Assembly: GCA_937927845.1 (NCBI GenBank)
Contig: CALFXE010000067.1
Span: 9,446 to 73,445, forward strand
From: an uncultured Paludibacter sp.
Lineage (GTDB): Bacteria; Bacteroidota; Bacteroidia; Bacteroidales; Paludibacteraceae
Direction: 5' to 3'
Length of the DNA: 64,000 nucleotides
Position 1 is the stretch's first letter. Every line of letters begins with the position of its first letter. Positions 17,706 through 25,800 of the stretch are shown here, piece by piece. Below the pieces are notes generated by a model. The model had not been told where the DNA came from. It ran no database searches and was given only the letters and a program-made list of their open reading frames with translations. Both the position numbers and the translations under genes were made by a program.

Positions 17706-18728
17706 CTATTGATTTTCCATTGAGTTAAACCACTCAATAAATGATTTTATTCCTTCCGGTAATACTGTTTTGGGCTTATAATGAATGTATCTGGTCAATT
17801 TGCTTATATCAGCATAGGTTTCCTTTACATCACCGGATTGAAAAGGGTACATTTCCAAATGAGCGTCTTTTTGCATTTCATATTCAATCGCTTCTATAAA
17901 CTGGAGTAAATTAACTGGCTTTGAATTGCCGATATTAAAAATCTGATAGAAAGCGGAATCTGAATTTTTATCCGGAGTTTTATCCAAGAGTAAGACGATG
18001 CTTTTTATAACATCATCTATATAGGTGAAATCTCTAAGCATATCCCCATTATTAAAAACCTTGATTGTTCTGCCCTCCCGAATAGATCTTGCGAAAATCA
18101 TCGGAGCCATATCAGGTCTTCCCCATGCTCCATATACAGTAAAAAGTCTTATTCCTGTGGAGGGCAAATTGAACAAATGACTATAAGAATGAGCCATCAG
18201 TTCATTACTTTTTTTTGTTGCAGCATAAAAACTGGCAGGATTATCAACTGTGGCAGATTCCTTAAAAGGAATTTTATTGTTCAATCCATAAACCGAAGAA
18301 CTGGAAGCATATATAAGATGCTTGATATTATTATGCCTGCAACACTCTAAGATATTTACAAAGCCAAGAATGTTAGAGTTGATATAAGCATGGGGATTTT
18401 CTAAAGAATACCGAACCCCCGCTTGTGCTGCCAGATTGATAACATAATCAAATTGATACTTCTTAAAAAGAACACCTAATTGTATAAAGTCCGTAAGATC
18501 AATCTTTCCAAAATCATAATTGCAATAAAATGAACTATGGACTACTTCATTTTCTGTTATATCCTCTTTTCCTATTCCACATTCAGACAACCTGCCATAT
18601 TTTAGGTTTACATCGTAATAGTCATTTATATTATCTATTCCCACAACGAAATTCTCTTTATTTTCAACCAATGCTTTTACCAAGTGAAATCCGATAAATC
18701 CTGCACTGCCTGTAACTAATATTTTCAT
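17706..18728 (-). CDS. NAD-dependent sugar epimerase (UDP-glucuronate 4-epimerase-like)
   Basis: This 340-residue short-chain dehydrogenase/reductase-fold enzyme has the Rossmann motif TGSAGFIGFHL (about 6-16) and the catalytic pair in SFYAATKK. Segments such as GIDNINDYYDVNLKYGRL and FFTVYG-like GIRLFTVYGAWGRPDMAP are typical of UDP-glucuronate 4-epimerases, which make UDP-galacturonate in the cytosol. Its start overlaps the Lab_N gene by 4 nt and it precedes the ArnT-like gene by 23 nt, so it presumably supplies the sugar nucleotide for the operon's glycosyl transfer. UDP-glucose 4-epimerase activity is the alternative. Confidence 0.85.
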   Translation of the reverse strand: MKILVTGSAGFIGFHLVKALVENKENFVVGIDNINDYYDVNLKYGRLSECGIGKEDITENEVVHSSFYCNYDFGKIDLTDFIQLGVLFKKYQFDYVINLAAQAGVRYSLENPHAYINSNILGFVNILECCRHNNIKHLIYASSSSVYGLNNKIPFKESATVDNPASFYAATKKSNELMAHSYSHLFNLPSTGIRLFTVYGAWGRPDMAPMIFARSIREGRTIKVFNNGDMLRDFTYIDDVIKSIVLLLDKTPDKNSDSAFYQIFNIGNSKPVNLLQFIEAIEYEMQKDAHLEMYPFQSGDVKETYADISKLTRYIHYKPKTVLPEGIKSFIEWFNSMENQ

Positions 18729-19372
18729 TTAATCTCTTTTTTAGATTCATCCTCATTACAGTTTTTTATAATCAACCACACATTTCTGGAATATGTGATA
18801 AAACCAAAACTTTGACCAATAAGCAATACCGGATCTTCTCTGAATATTGCGTATGCAATAGTTATCAGAGAACCTATTATACTCAACAGCCAAAAGTTTA
18901 AGGGAAGGACAGATTCACCTCTCAATCTTGAATGCCACCATTGATAAACAAAGCGGAAAGTGAAAATTATCTGACCTGCGGAACCAAATAGAAGTAACCA
19001 TAACGATATATTTGAAAATAACCTGTCAATGCTTACTTCATTGTTATATAGCACATAGCAAAGTGCGGCAGCAGGTATTAAGAGAATTACTGTTCTTATA
19101 GCTAAATGGATTTTTTTCCAGTTGTTTTTACTATTCAAATTCCATATATAGATATAATAGGAGAATAGTTGTCCGAGAATTATTACAAAATCTCCCCTTA
19201 GCCACCCATATATAGAAAATAATATAGAAGCTAATAAACTTAACTGCCAATAGATAGTCGGAGATACAACTTTTTTAGCCTTTTCCGATAAAATCCACTG
19301 AATAAGCATTCTGGCAGAAAATAACCCCTGTGCTAAAAAACCTAAAACAAAATACCAAATGTCGTTATTCAC
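18725..19372 (-). CDS. Lipid-A-disaccharide-synthase N-terminal-like (Lab_N) membrane protein, two repeats
   Basis: This 215-residue protein has about six helices. It contains two copies of the Lab_N module: FLAQGLFSARMLIQWILSEK near 13-32 and AGQIIFTFRFVYQWWHSRLRGES near 128-150, each followed by PxxxWxLSxxGS-type residues. The module is fused to LpxB in some bacteria and occurs alone beside GT2 and ArnT-like genes. Its biochemical role is uncertain; it may help flip or present the polyprenyl-linked sugar. It lies 13 nt after the GT2 gene and overlaps the epimerase gene by 4 nt. Confidence 0.8.
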   Translation of the reverse strand: MNNDIWYFVLGFLAQGLFSARMLIQWILSEKAKKVVSPTIYWQLSLLASILFSIYGWLRGDFVIILGQLFSYYIYIWNLNSKNNWKKIHLAIRTVILLIPAAALCYVLYNNEVSIDRLFSNISLWLLLFGSAGQIIFTFRFVYQWWHSRLRGESVLPLNFWLLSIIGSLITIAYAIFREDPVLLIGQSFGFITYSRNVWLIIKNCNEDESKKEIK

Positions 19373-19385
19373 TTTTTGCTATGGC

Positions 19386-20117
19386 TTAATTAATACCTTC
19401 TTTTTCAATAGTATAGTTTATGTACCGTTTCTTCATCCATCGGAAAGCAAAGCAATCCATAAAAGGACTAACCAACCTGTTCCATAAATGAAATTTTGAT
19501 TGACCTGCGGTACGTTCAAAATGCCTAACAGGAACCTGCTTTACCCTGCCATGTTGTAACTGAAGGAGAGCAGGTAGGAAACGGTGCATCCCCGTAAACA
19601 TCGGAATGCGTTTAGCGTATTCGGTATGAATAATTTTTAGTGGACACCCCGTATCTTCTATGCCGTCATTAGTCATCATGCGGCGAAAACTATTGGCTAT
19701 TTTCGACGATAGTTTTTTTCCTAAACTATCTTTGCGTCCTGTACGGATACCCATTACCATTTCATATTCATTTCTATATGGCAATAAAAGTTCAAAATCT
19801 TTAGGCGCTGTTTGTAAATCAGCATCTATATATCCGACAAATGACGACTGGGCTATATCTATCCCTGCTTTTATAGCTGCGCTTAATCCGCAATTTCGAG
19901 CAAAACTTATATAAAAAAGATGACGGTTTCGCTGACACACTTCCTGTATCAATGTTTTGCTTTGGTCTTTCGATCCATCATCAACGAATAGTATGCAGGT
20001 TTTTACTGATGAAGAACATACATATTCAGATAGTTCCTTTTCAAGTTTGTTTATATTTTCTTCTTCATTATAAACAGGAACTATTATGGTTAAATCATAA
20101 TCTTTTGTAGAGTTCAT
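19386..20117 (-). CDS. GT2 polyprenyl-phosphate glycosyltransferase (ArnC/DPM1-like)
   Basis: This 243-residue GT-A fold enzyme starts with LTIIVPVYNEEENI (about 9-22), has VDDGS near 45 and the metal-binding YIDADLQTAP near 96-105. It lacks the C-terminal membrane helices of full ArnC, ending in a basic RWMKKRYINY tail, so it is a soluble DPM1-like form or works with the Lab_N partner encoded 13 nt downstream. It would load a sugar, possibly galacturonate, onto undecaprenyl phosphate at the cytoplasmic face. PAP2 and ArnT-like neighbours support a lipid A modification route. Confidence 0.85.
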   Translation of the reverse strand: MNSTKDYDLTIIVPVYNEEENINKLEKELSEYVCSSSVKTCILFVDDGSKDQSKTLIQEVCQRNRHLFYISFARNCGLSAAIKAGIDIAQSSFVGYIDADLQTAPKDFELLLPYRNEYEMVMGIRTGRKDSLGKKLSSKIANSFRRMMTNDGIEDTGCPLKIIHTEYAKRIPMFTGMHRFLPALLQLQHGRVKQVPVRHFERTAGQSKFHLWNRLVSPFMDCFAFRWMKKRYINYTIEKEGIN

Positions 20118-20129
20118 ATCATTTATATT

Positions 20130-20924
20130 TTAAAATTGCATTGAAAGCGATAAACCACCCTGCTGACCTGTGTAATAGGGGTAAAAAGCAAGATTTCGTT
20201 TGTTCTTTTTCTCCTGACCACCTTTAAATATTTTCTTTTCAACAGTAGGATAGAGCCAATAGGCAAGTTTTGTACTTAATATGCCAAGCCCGGCACCGAA
20301 TGCGACGTCGCCTACCCAGTGCTTATTATTGTATATGCGGAATGCTCCGGTTCCCGCAGCGATAGTATATCCCGCTATTCCATACCAGATTGAAACATCT
20401 TTATATTCTTGCCAAAGAAATTCAGCACCCATAAAAGCGATTGCCGTATGCCCTGACGGAAAAGAATTTTTTGCGGATTTATCTGGTCTTTCAACTCGTG
20501 CCGTATATTTTAAACCATTCACTGAAGCCGCCGTGAACAGGCTTGCCATTCCTAAAATAATCGTCCTGTCTTTGAAATTGTGTTTGCCTTTTATCCCGAC
20601 TAAGTTTAAAGCATATACACTCGCCGCAGGTACATATTGCGTTATATCATCAATCTGAAACTTTTCAGGTTTGTGTGTTATTACTTCATGCCCTATGGCA
20701 TAGTTTAATAGGCGATTTTTGGGCGCTAATGTTGCTTCTATTGTTCCGTACAACATCAGGGATGCAGGTATTATTAATTGTTTATATGAGAATTTATAGT
20801 CATTTACCTGAATACTATCGCTTTCAGAAAGCGTGTTATTATTTGTTTGGGTATAAGCATTTGGGAGTGAAACCGAAAGTAATAACACAATGGTACACAA
20901 TGCTTTTGTCAATTTTAAAAACAT
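20130..20924 (-). CDS. PAP2-family phosphatase (lipid A / polyprenyl phosphatase type)
   Basis: This 264-residue protein has a signal peptide (ending near NAYTQ) and the complete PAP2 signature: KYTARVERP, PSGHTA and RIYNNKHWVGDV. PAP2 enzymes at the envelope remove phosphates from lipid A (LpxE/LpxF type) or from undecaprenyl pyrophosphate. As first gene of the five-gene remodelling operon, a lipid A phosphatase preparing the acceptor is the natural reading. It is a paralogue of the protein at 56871-57779, which shares its start-to-finish layout. Confidence 0.85.
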   Translation of the reverse strand: MFLKLTKALCTIVLLLSVSLPNAYTQTNNNTLSESDSIQVNDYKFSYKQLIIPASLMLYGTIEATLAPKNRLLNYAIGHEVITHKPEKFQIDDITQYVPAASVYALNLVGIKGKHNFKDRTIILGMASLFTAASVNGLKYTARVERPDKSAKNSFPSGHTAIAFMGAEFLWQEYKDVSIWYGIAGYTIAAGTGAFRIYNNKHWVGDVAFGAGLGILSTKLAYWLYPTVEKKIFKGGQEKKNKRNLAFYPYYTGQQGGLSLSMQF

Positions 20925-21040
20925 CTTATTTATATTATTTTTTTGGGATTGTTCGGAAAATTAGATATAGCGGTGGCTTAGTATCTACCGGAAGATAGAT
21001 TACAAGCACAAAGGATAAAGACTATAATTTAGTCTTTCTG

Positions 21041-21472
21041 TTATGAAAAGGTGAAAGGAGGTGCCCGCAAACCATGAAATTGATTTGCTGCTGCGGATTT
21101 ATAGCTTAGTATATACTCACCGTAATCAGATTCGATAAATGAACTATCTAAACTATAATTAAATAAATTTCCAACAAGGAAAAAGATAGGAAATAAAACA
21201 GTATCATTTTGATTATCTGATACTTTTAGTTTTGTTTCATCAACAGATGTAGGAATGATGAATTTTGATTTAGCAATACAGGTTTCATCGTGATTTTGCT
21301 CACTATCCGTATCGCTGTGATGTGTATGTTCATCGTTTATTGCATTATCCAACTCACACAACTCGATAACAATGCAGGCTTTCCCACCATGATGATGATG
21401 TGGAATAACTGCAAAAACCAAAAATAGTATGGTTGAGAGTACAATAGCGGATATGGAACATTTATTTTTCAA
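21041..21472 (-). CDS. Small HHHH-motif protein, paralogue of 14390-14827
   Basis: This 143-residue protein has a hydrophobic N-terminal anchor followed by IPHHHHGG, a Cys/His/acid-rich middle (DEHTHHSDTDSEQNHDETC) and the shared end AANQFHGLRAPP. The only start that fits the family layout is a TTG at 21472, paralleling the GTG start of its paralogue. It lies between His-rich lipoprotein 2 and the PAP2/lipid A operon (116-bp gap), whereas the paralogue lies downstream of the Fur gene. The pairing of an HHHH protein with a His-rich lipoprotein therefore occurs twice. Periplasmic metal binding is inferred. Confidence 0.68.
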   Translation of the reverse strand: MKNKCSISAIVLSTILFLVFAVIPHHHHGGKACIVIELCELDNAINDEHTHHSDTDSEQNHDETCIAKSKFIIPTSVDETKLKVSDNQNDTVLFPIFFLVGNLFNYSLDSSFIESDYGEYILSYKSAAANQFHGLRAPPFTFS

Positions 21473-21529
21473 ACTTAATATCTTAACTGTGGTTAGATAA
21501 TTTTATTATAGGCAATGTGTTTTAAAAAA

Positions 21530-21569
21530 GGGATTCAATAAAGAAATTGTTTCCCCTTTATTGAATCCC
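21530..21569 (-). terminator. Terminator after His-rich lipoprotein 2
   Basis: Arms GGGATTCAATAAAG (21530-21543) and CTTTATTGAATCCC (21556-21569) form a 14-bp perfect stem followed on the minus strand by a CTTTTTT run, 17 nt after the lipoprotein stop. Confidence 0.82.
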
Positions 21570-21586
21570 ATCGTACATAAAGGTTA

Positions 21587-21937
21587 TTAATGGTGTTTAC
21601 CATCATGCGAACCGTGTGAATGACCATCTTTGTCATGTGTTCCATGATCGGTTCCATTGTGATGGGTGCCGTCATGGTTTTTCCCTGAATGGTCGGAATA
21701 TGCGCAGGCTTCGTGAGTGCCATCGTTATAAATATCACAATTTTCATGATTTCCCGCTGAACATTGCTCTGCTACACTTGCTTGGTAAGCTGCAACATCA
21801 TCAAATCCTAAAGCCGCAGCTCTGGCTTCAATATCTTGTTTTGCTGATGTCCCAAAATCTTCATGGTCGTCATTACTGCAAGCAACGAATGTTACTGCAA
21901 ATAAAACTACTGCCAACGAATAAAATAACTTTTTCAT
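21587..21937 (-). CDS. His-rich lipoprotein 2
   Basis: This 116-residue protein starts at MKKLFYSLAVVLF (21937), which gives a proper lipoprotein signal with lipobox FVAC (Cys20); a longer in-frame extension exists but would bury that signal. The middle (GNHENCDIYNDGTHEAC) is homologous to lipoprotein 1, and the tail is a His/Gly/Asp run (THHNGTDHGTHDKDGHSHGSHDGKHH region, about 26 residues) without the Cys repeats of its paralogue. The gene has its own bipartite GTAGGGTA/ATGCGGTT motif 59 nt upstream and a strong terminator. It is probably a surface or periplasmic metal buffer under control of the neighbouring ECF sigma. Confidence 0.75.
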   Translation of the reverse strand: MKKLFYSLAVVLFAVTFVACSNDDHEDFGTSAKQDIEARAAALGFDDVAAYQASVAEQCSAGNHENCDIYNDGTHEACAYSDHSGKNHDGTHHNGTDHGTHDKDGHSHGSHDGKHH

Positions 21938-21996
21938 TTGATCTACTAATTTACGAATTTGTACTTTGTTTTTTTCTGAAGCGCTTTCGTAATAGT

Positions 21997-22023
21997 AACC
22001 GCATAAAGCAGGGTTTACCCTAC
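21997..22023 (-). promoter_or_regulatory. Putative ECF-sigma promoter of lipoprotein 2
   Basis: On the minus strand GTAGGGTA (22023-22016), 11 nt, then ATGCGGTT (22004-21997). It lies just beyond the TonB-receptor stop, so the lipoprotein is separately promoted rather than only read through from the sigma/FecR/receptor operon. Confidence 0.7.
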
Positions 22024-22029
22024 CATAAA

Positions 22030-24459
22030 TCAAAAAATAATTTCAAGAAATACCGTTGGAGTAAATGGAGTTGCTTTTGTGAAGATATTTGTTGCAGTAT
22101 TTTGACCGGAAATCTGATAGTTGTATTTTATATTCTTAGTACCAAACACATTCAATAGCGATACGCCTGCTTGCAGCCTTACTTTCTTTATTTGTGCCCT
22201 GTATGTAGCACCTATATCAAAGCGGCTGTATGGCTCATCGGAATAATCCGTATGTTCGTGTTCGGAGCCATGCTGTCCTTCCTCATTGCCTTGTCCATGT
22301 CCGTGCCCTCCAGTGGAAATATAAGAAAAGCCTGTACCATAAACATAACTCAACGAAAAATAGAAAGGATCGAATGCCCCGATACCTCCGACTTTTATTT
22401 CATGCGAAAGTTCGTTTTGCGGTTTACTAAGGCGGTTGATGGAATACGAGCCATATAAAGTATGATTTCTGATTAGCTTTTTGGCAAACAAGTCTGCTCC
22501 TAAAATCGTATTATCTATTTTATAGACTGTATTATCCAAAAAATACTGACTGTTTTTTGTAGTCTTATAATATCCTTCCATACTGACCAAGAAGCCGTTT
22601 TTACTGTATGCAATACCTGCGGTAGTGTGCATTGCCTTTGTAAAGGTACTGTCTGCCATAGTCCATACGGTTTGAAATCCCGATTCATCATATTGGTATG
22701 CGGTACGGGTAAGAAACTGATTGTATAGTCCCCACGAAGCAGTTGCAGTTAGTTCTTCCGATATTTTATATGTGCCGGATAAACGGGGCTGTACATAGAC
22801 TTTTTTATTCAATGGCATATCCACCCGTACACCTGCACTTAAAGTCAAATTATCCAATAATATATTATCTGTAATATAGACTGTCGGCTTATCCAGTTCT
22901 CCGCATAGCTCGTTCAGACTTACCCTGTATTGTTGCCACTCCCCGCCAACTTGTACTTTGTTACGGCTTCCGATATTAAAGTCATGGTTAAGTCTTACCG
23001 AAAACTCCTGTACCTCATTATCCAGATGACTAACATCGTCTGTTGTCGGCTTTTTATCTCCCAGTATTGTGAGATTATCCAACAAAGAGGTAAGCCGTGA
23101 GAATGTAGCCACAACTTTTGTAGTTGAGCCGTTTTCCCATACCCGTTTATAAGAAGCCGCCCCACCATATTGCCTGTTCTTTTCAGAAGCATTGACATCA
23201 TACTCGTTTGGTTGATTTACCGAGTATTTAAAGCGGTCATTAGCTCCATACAGGCTGATGTAATAGGAATCATCCTTAAATGCTTTTCCTGATAGCTTTA
23301 AATTGGCATCATTGAAATGGTAATCAGGCTTTATATATATGCTTGAATAAATCGTTTGTGGATTATTTTCACTATTGGATAAATCCACATTCTCATTGTT
23401 ATACAGGTTATAGAAAGTCTGCCTGTAAGCAGCAGAGATATTCAATTTCTTTGTCAAGGGTACCGAAGCAAAAAGGTTCATTGTATAATTGCTGACAGTT
23501 GCTTTTACAGACGGAGCATTAAAATTACCGTCTATACCTGTTATCTCCGTAATGGCACCGATACGTCCGCCCTGATTGGAGCCGTACCCGCCTTTCAAGA
23601 TGCGTATGTCTTTTACCATATAGGGATTGACCGAACCTATATGGTCGTTATAGTTCTTTATACCGAATAGCGTATATCCGTCGTATGTTATCTTGCTTTC
23701 ACCCATATTACTGCCCCACACAATCAGGTCTTCCGATGGCTCGCCCGATGCTCTTACTCCGGGCATCATCCGCATAAGGTTAAATACGGAATTATCATTG
23801 CTTCCGGGAATATATTTTGAAATTTGATGATTGATGCGGATTTCGCCGGGACTATTGCCGGATTGGATAAGCATTGTGGCGGGAGCAGGACTGACGATTA
23901 CTTCATCCATAGTAAAAACAGCAGATTGTAGCCGGATTTCGTTTAGTCCGGGAGAAAGAATAGTATCTTGTGCCTGATAGCCCAAATACTGCACTTGTAC
24001 ACGCTGATTTCCTTTTTTCTCGGTTTTGAAAGAAAAATAACCTGCTTCATCAGTTGAAACGGTCTTTTCGGGAGTAGTGATATAAGCGTAAGGTAAACCT
24101 TCTTCGCTATCTGCATCCCTTATTGTCCCTGAAAACGTATAGTACCGCTTAACTTCAACAACAGGCGGTTGCTCTATCTTTTCAGTATAGGAAGCGATAA
24201 CATAAACTCCGTTTATATTTTCGTGGCGAAACGGTTTATCTTTCAGCAAAAAATCAAGTGCGCTTTGAGGATTATTAAATTTTCGATTGACCGTTACCTT
24301 ATATTGGGAAAGGGCATTATCATCAAAAGAAATTTCTACGGGTAATCCCCGCAGAACATCGTTAAGGGGCTTGTCATTAACGACCAAATGCAGCTCTTGT
24401 GAAAAAGCTGCAATTGTGCCTGTAAGGGTTATTATAAGTATAACTATAAATTTCTTCAA
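22030..24459 (-). CDS. FecA-type TonB-dependent receptor with STN signalling domain and His-rich loop
   Basis: This 809-residue outer-membrane transporter has, in order: a signal peptide, an STN domain (about 22-88, LHLVVNDKPLNDVLRGLPV), a carboxypeptidase-regulatory-like domain (about 105-185), a plug (about 195-330) and a beta-barrel ending in a terminal Phe. Near residues 715-740 an extracellular loop reads GGHGHGQGNEEG then QHGSEHEHTDYSDE, suited to metal capture. It directly follows FecR (adjacent, no gap) and the ECF sigma, so substrate binding is expected to signal through STN-FecR to the sigma. The substrate is probably a metal ion or metal chelate; this is inference from the loop and context. 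Confidence 0.88.
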   Translation of the reverse strand: MKKFIVILIITLTGTIAAFSQELHLVVNDKPLNDVLRGLPVEISFDDNALSQYKVTVNRKFNNPQSALDFLLKDKPFRHENINGVYVIASYTEKIEQPPVVEVKRYYTFSGTIRDADSEEGLPYAYITTPEKTVSTDEAGYFSFKTEKKGNQRVQVQYLGYQAQDTILSPGLNEIRLQSAVFTMDEVIVSPAPATMLIQSGNSPGEIRINHQISKYIPGSNDNSVFNLMRMMPGVRASGEPSEDLIVWGSNMGESKITYDGYTLFGIKNYNDHIGSVNPYMVKDIRILKGGYGSNQGGRIGAITEITGIDGNFNAPSVKATVSNYTMNLFASVPLTKKLNISAAYRQTFYNLYNNENVDLSNSENNPQTIYSSIYIKPDYHFNDANLKLSGKAFKDDSYYISLYGANDRFKYSVNQPNEYDVNASEKNRQYGGAASYKRVWENGSTTKVVATFSRLTSLLDNLTILGDKKPTTDDVSHLDNEVQEFSVRLNHDFNIGSRNKVQVGGEWQQYRVSLNELCGELDKPTVYITDNILLDNLTLSAGVRVDMPLNKKVYVQPRLSGTYKISEELTATASWGLYNQFLTRTAYQYDESGFQTVWTMADSTFTKAMHTTAGIAYSKNGFLVSMEGYYKTTKNSQYFLDNTVYKIDNTILGADLFAKKLIRNHTLYGSYSINRLSKPQNELSHEIKVGGIGAFDPFYFSLSYVYGTGFSYISTGGHGHGQGNEEGQHGSEHEHTDYSDEPYSRFDIGATYRAQIKKVRLQAGVSLLNVFGTKNIKYNYQISGQNTATNIFTKATPFTPTVFLEIIF

Positions 24460-25245
24460 TTACTTTATCTTAAATTCTATTCCGAACGGTTTACCTACTA
24501 TTTTAAGCACATCATTCGGATCTTTAGCTTTCGTAAAATTACCTGAATATGAATAATTCAGATTTGAATTAGGCAATACTTCAATATCATACTGTCTTTC
24601 AATCTCCTGAATTACATCTTGCAAAGGTACGCTAACAAAAACAAATTTACCATGTTTCCAATTAATAGATTCTTTCGCATCTTCGACATCATTAGTGGTA
24701 AGTTTGCCATTACTTAATAATGCCTGCATATTCGGGGTAAGTATTACTGATTCCGATTTATCCGAAACATTCACCTTTCCGGTAAGACAGGTTACCTTAA
24801 AATTTTCGGCACGGGAAAACACATTAAAACTTGTTCCCAGTACACTTACAGTGTATTGCCCGGAACGTACATCAAATGTGCTTCCTTTTTCAACTTCAAA
24901 ATATGCTTCGCCTTTCAGTTCTACATCACGGGAAATAAACCACCAGAGAGGTTTATAGCCGATTTTACTTTCGGCATTCAAATCTACTTTAGAGCCGTCG
25001 GGTAAAACCACCGCCAGATGTGTACCTCTTTCAGCAACTTCATTTTTTGTATAGAAAAATGCTATGGAGGGTAGAATTATAGCTATTGCAGCAATAGATG
25101 CAGCCGCATAAAACCACAATGATCTTTTTCGGGGAGCCATTTCAATAACTTTGGGAGTTTCTTCCAATCCTTCAAAGACACTATCCCAAATATCTTCTTT
25201 GCTTTTACTCCATTTAGGGGTTATTTTAATATCATCCGTTTTCAT
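24460..25245 (-). CDS. FecR-family anti-sigma factor
   Basis: This 261-residue protein has a cytosolic sigma-binding N-terminus with the WDSVFEGL segment, one membrane helix (about 44-66), a FecR domain (about 75-170, VLPDGSKVDLNAESKIGY) and a DUF4974-like C-terminal domain (about 190-261). It relays receptor occupancy to the ECF sigma encoded 11 nt upstream. The TonB receptor gene starts at the very next base after its stop, a tightly coupled trio. Confidence 0.9.
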   Translation of the reverse strand: MKTDDIKITPKWSKSKEDIWDSVFEGLEETPKVIEMAPRKRSLWFYAAASIAAIAIILPSIAFFYTKNEVAERGTHLAVVLPDGSKVDLNAESKIGYKPLWWFISRDVELKGEAYFEVEKGSTFDVRSGQYTVSVLGTSFNVFSRAENFKVTCLTGKVNVSDKSESVILTPNMQALLSNGKLTTNDVEDAKESINWKHGKFVFVSVPLQDVIQEIERQYDIEVLPNSNLNYSYSGNFTKAKDPNDVLKIVGKPFGIEFKIK

Positions 25246-25256
25246 ATCTTCTTTAA

Positions 25257-25757
25257 TTATAATAGTTCTGTCCTAAGAAATTGCAAAGCAGCGCTCATCC
25301 GTTTTTCGACAGCTTTTACGCTTATATCCAAACATTGGGCTATTTCACTATACTTTAGTTCATCATTCCGGCTCATCAGGAAAACAACCCTTTGTAATTC
25401 CGGCATCTTTTCTAATGCTTTAGCATAAGTAGATGCCAATTCTTCAAAGTTTAATTCATCTTCGGGCGACAAGGGACTATCAATCTGAATACTCATACTC
25501 ACCTCATAATCTAAACGGGTAGAACTTTTTCGATAATTGCTTATAACCATATCGTTTGCTATCTTATAAAGCAATGGTTTTAAATTAAGGTTATCCAGTT
25601 GTTCCCGTTTCTCCCAAATCTTCATAAAGACATCCTGTGCCATATCCGATGCTGCATCCCTATCGCCACAGCGATAGAAGATAAAACTTCGAATCGTATC
25701 AAAATACTTATCGAATAATTGTTTGAACTCTGCTTTGCTTATCATCCAGTTGGACAT
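25257..25757 (-). CDS. ECF RNA polymerase sigma factor (FecI-like)
   Basis: This sigma-70 ECF protein has region 2 (FKQLFDKYFDTIRSFIFYRCGDRDAASDMAQDVFMKIWEK) and region 4 (LEKMPELQRVVFLMSRNDELKYSEIAQCLDISVKAVEKRM). An in-frame ATG at 25775 exists, but it is part of the ATGCGGTA box of the upstream bipartite motif. Translation therefore more likely starts at 25757 or 25745. The sigma heads the FecR/TonB-receptor operon and its own promoter carries the same motif as the two His-rich lipoprotein genes, suggesting autoregulation and a small regulon. Confidence 0.88.
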   Translation of the reverse strand: MSNWMISKAEFKQLFDKYFDTIRSFIFYRCGDRDAASDMAQDVFMKIWEKREQLDNLNLKPLLYKIANDMVISNYRKSSTRLDYEVSMSIQIDSPLSPEDELNFEELASTYAKALEKMPELQRVVFLMSRNDELKYSEIAQCLDISVKAVEKRMSAALQFLRTELL

Positions 25758-25767
25758 TTTACTATTA

Positions 25768-25794
25768 TACCGCATGAAGATATAAATACCCTAC
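25768..25794 (-). promoter_or_regulatory. Putative autoregulated ECF-sigma promoter
   Basis: On the minus strand GTAGGGTA (25794-25787), 11 nt, then ATGCGGTA (25775-25768), ending 10 nt before the ATG at 25757. Identical box spacing to the copies at 16043 and 21997. Confidence 0.7.
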
Positions 25795-25800
25795 ATGAAA

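Noticed and set aside
22995..23201. Met/Trp-rich minus-strand frame inside the TonB receptor
   Set aside because: Alternative frame within a full-length, well-supported receptor gene.
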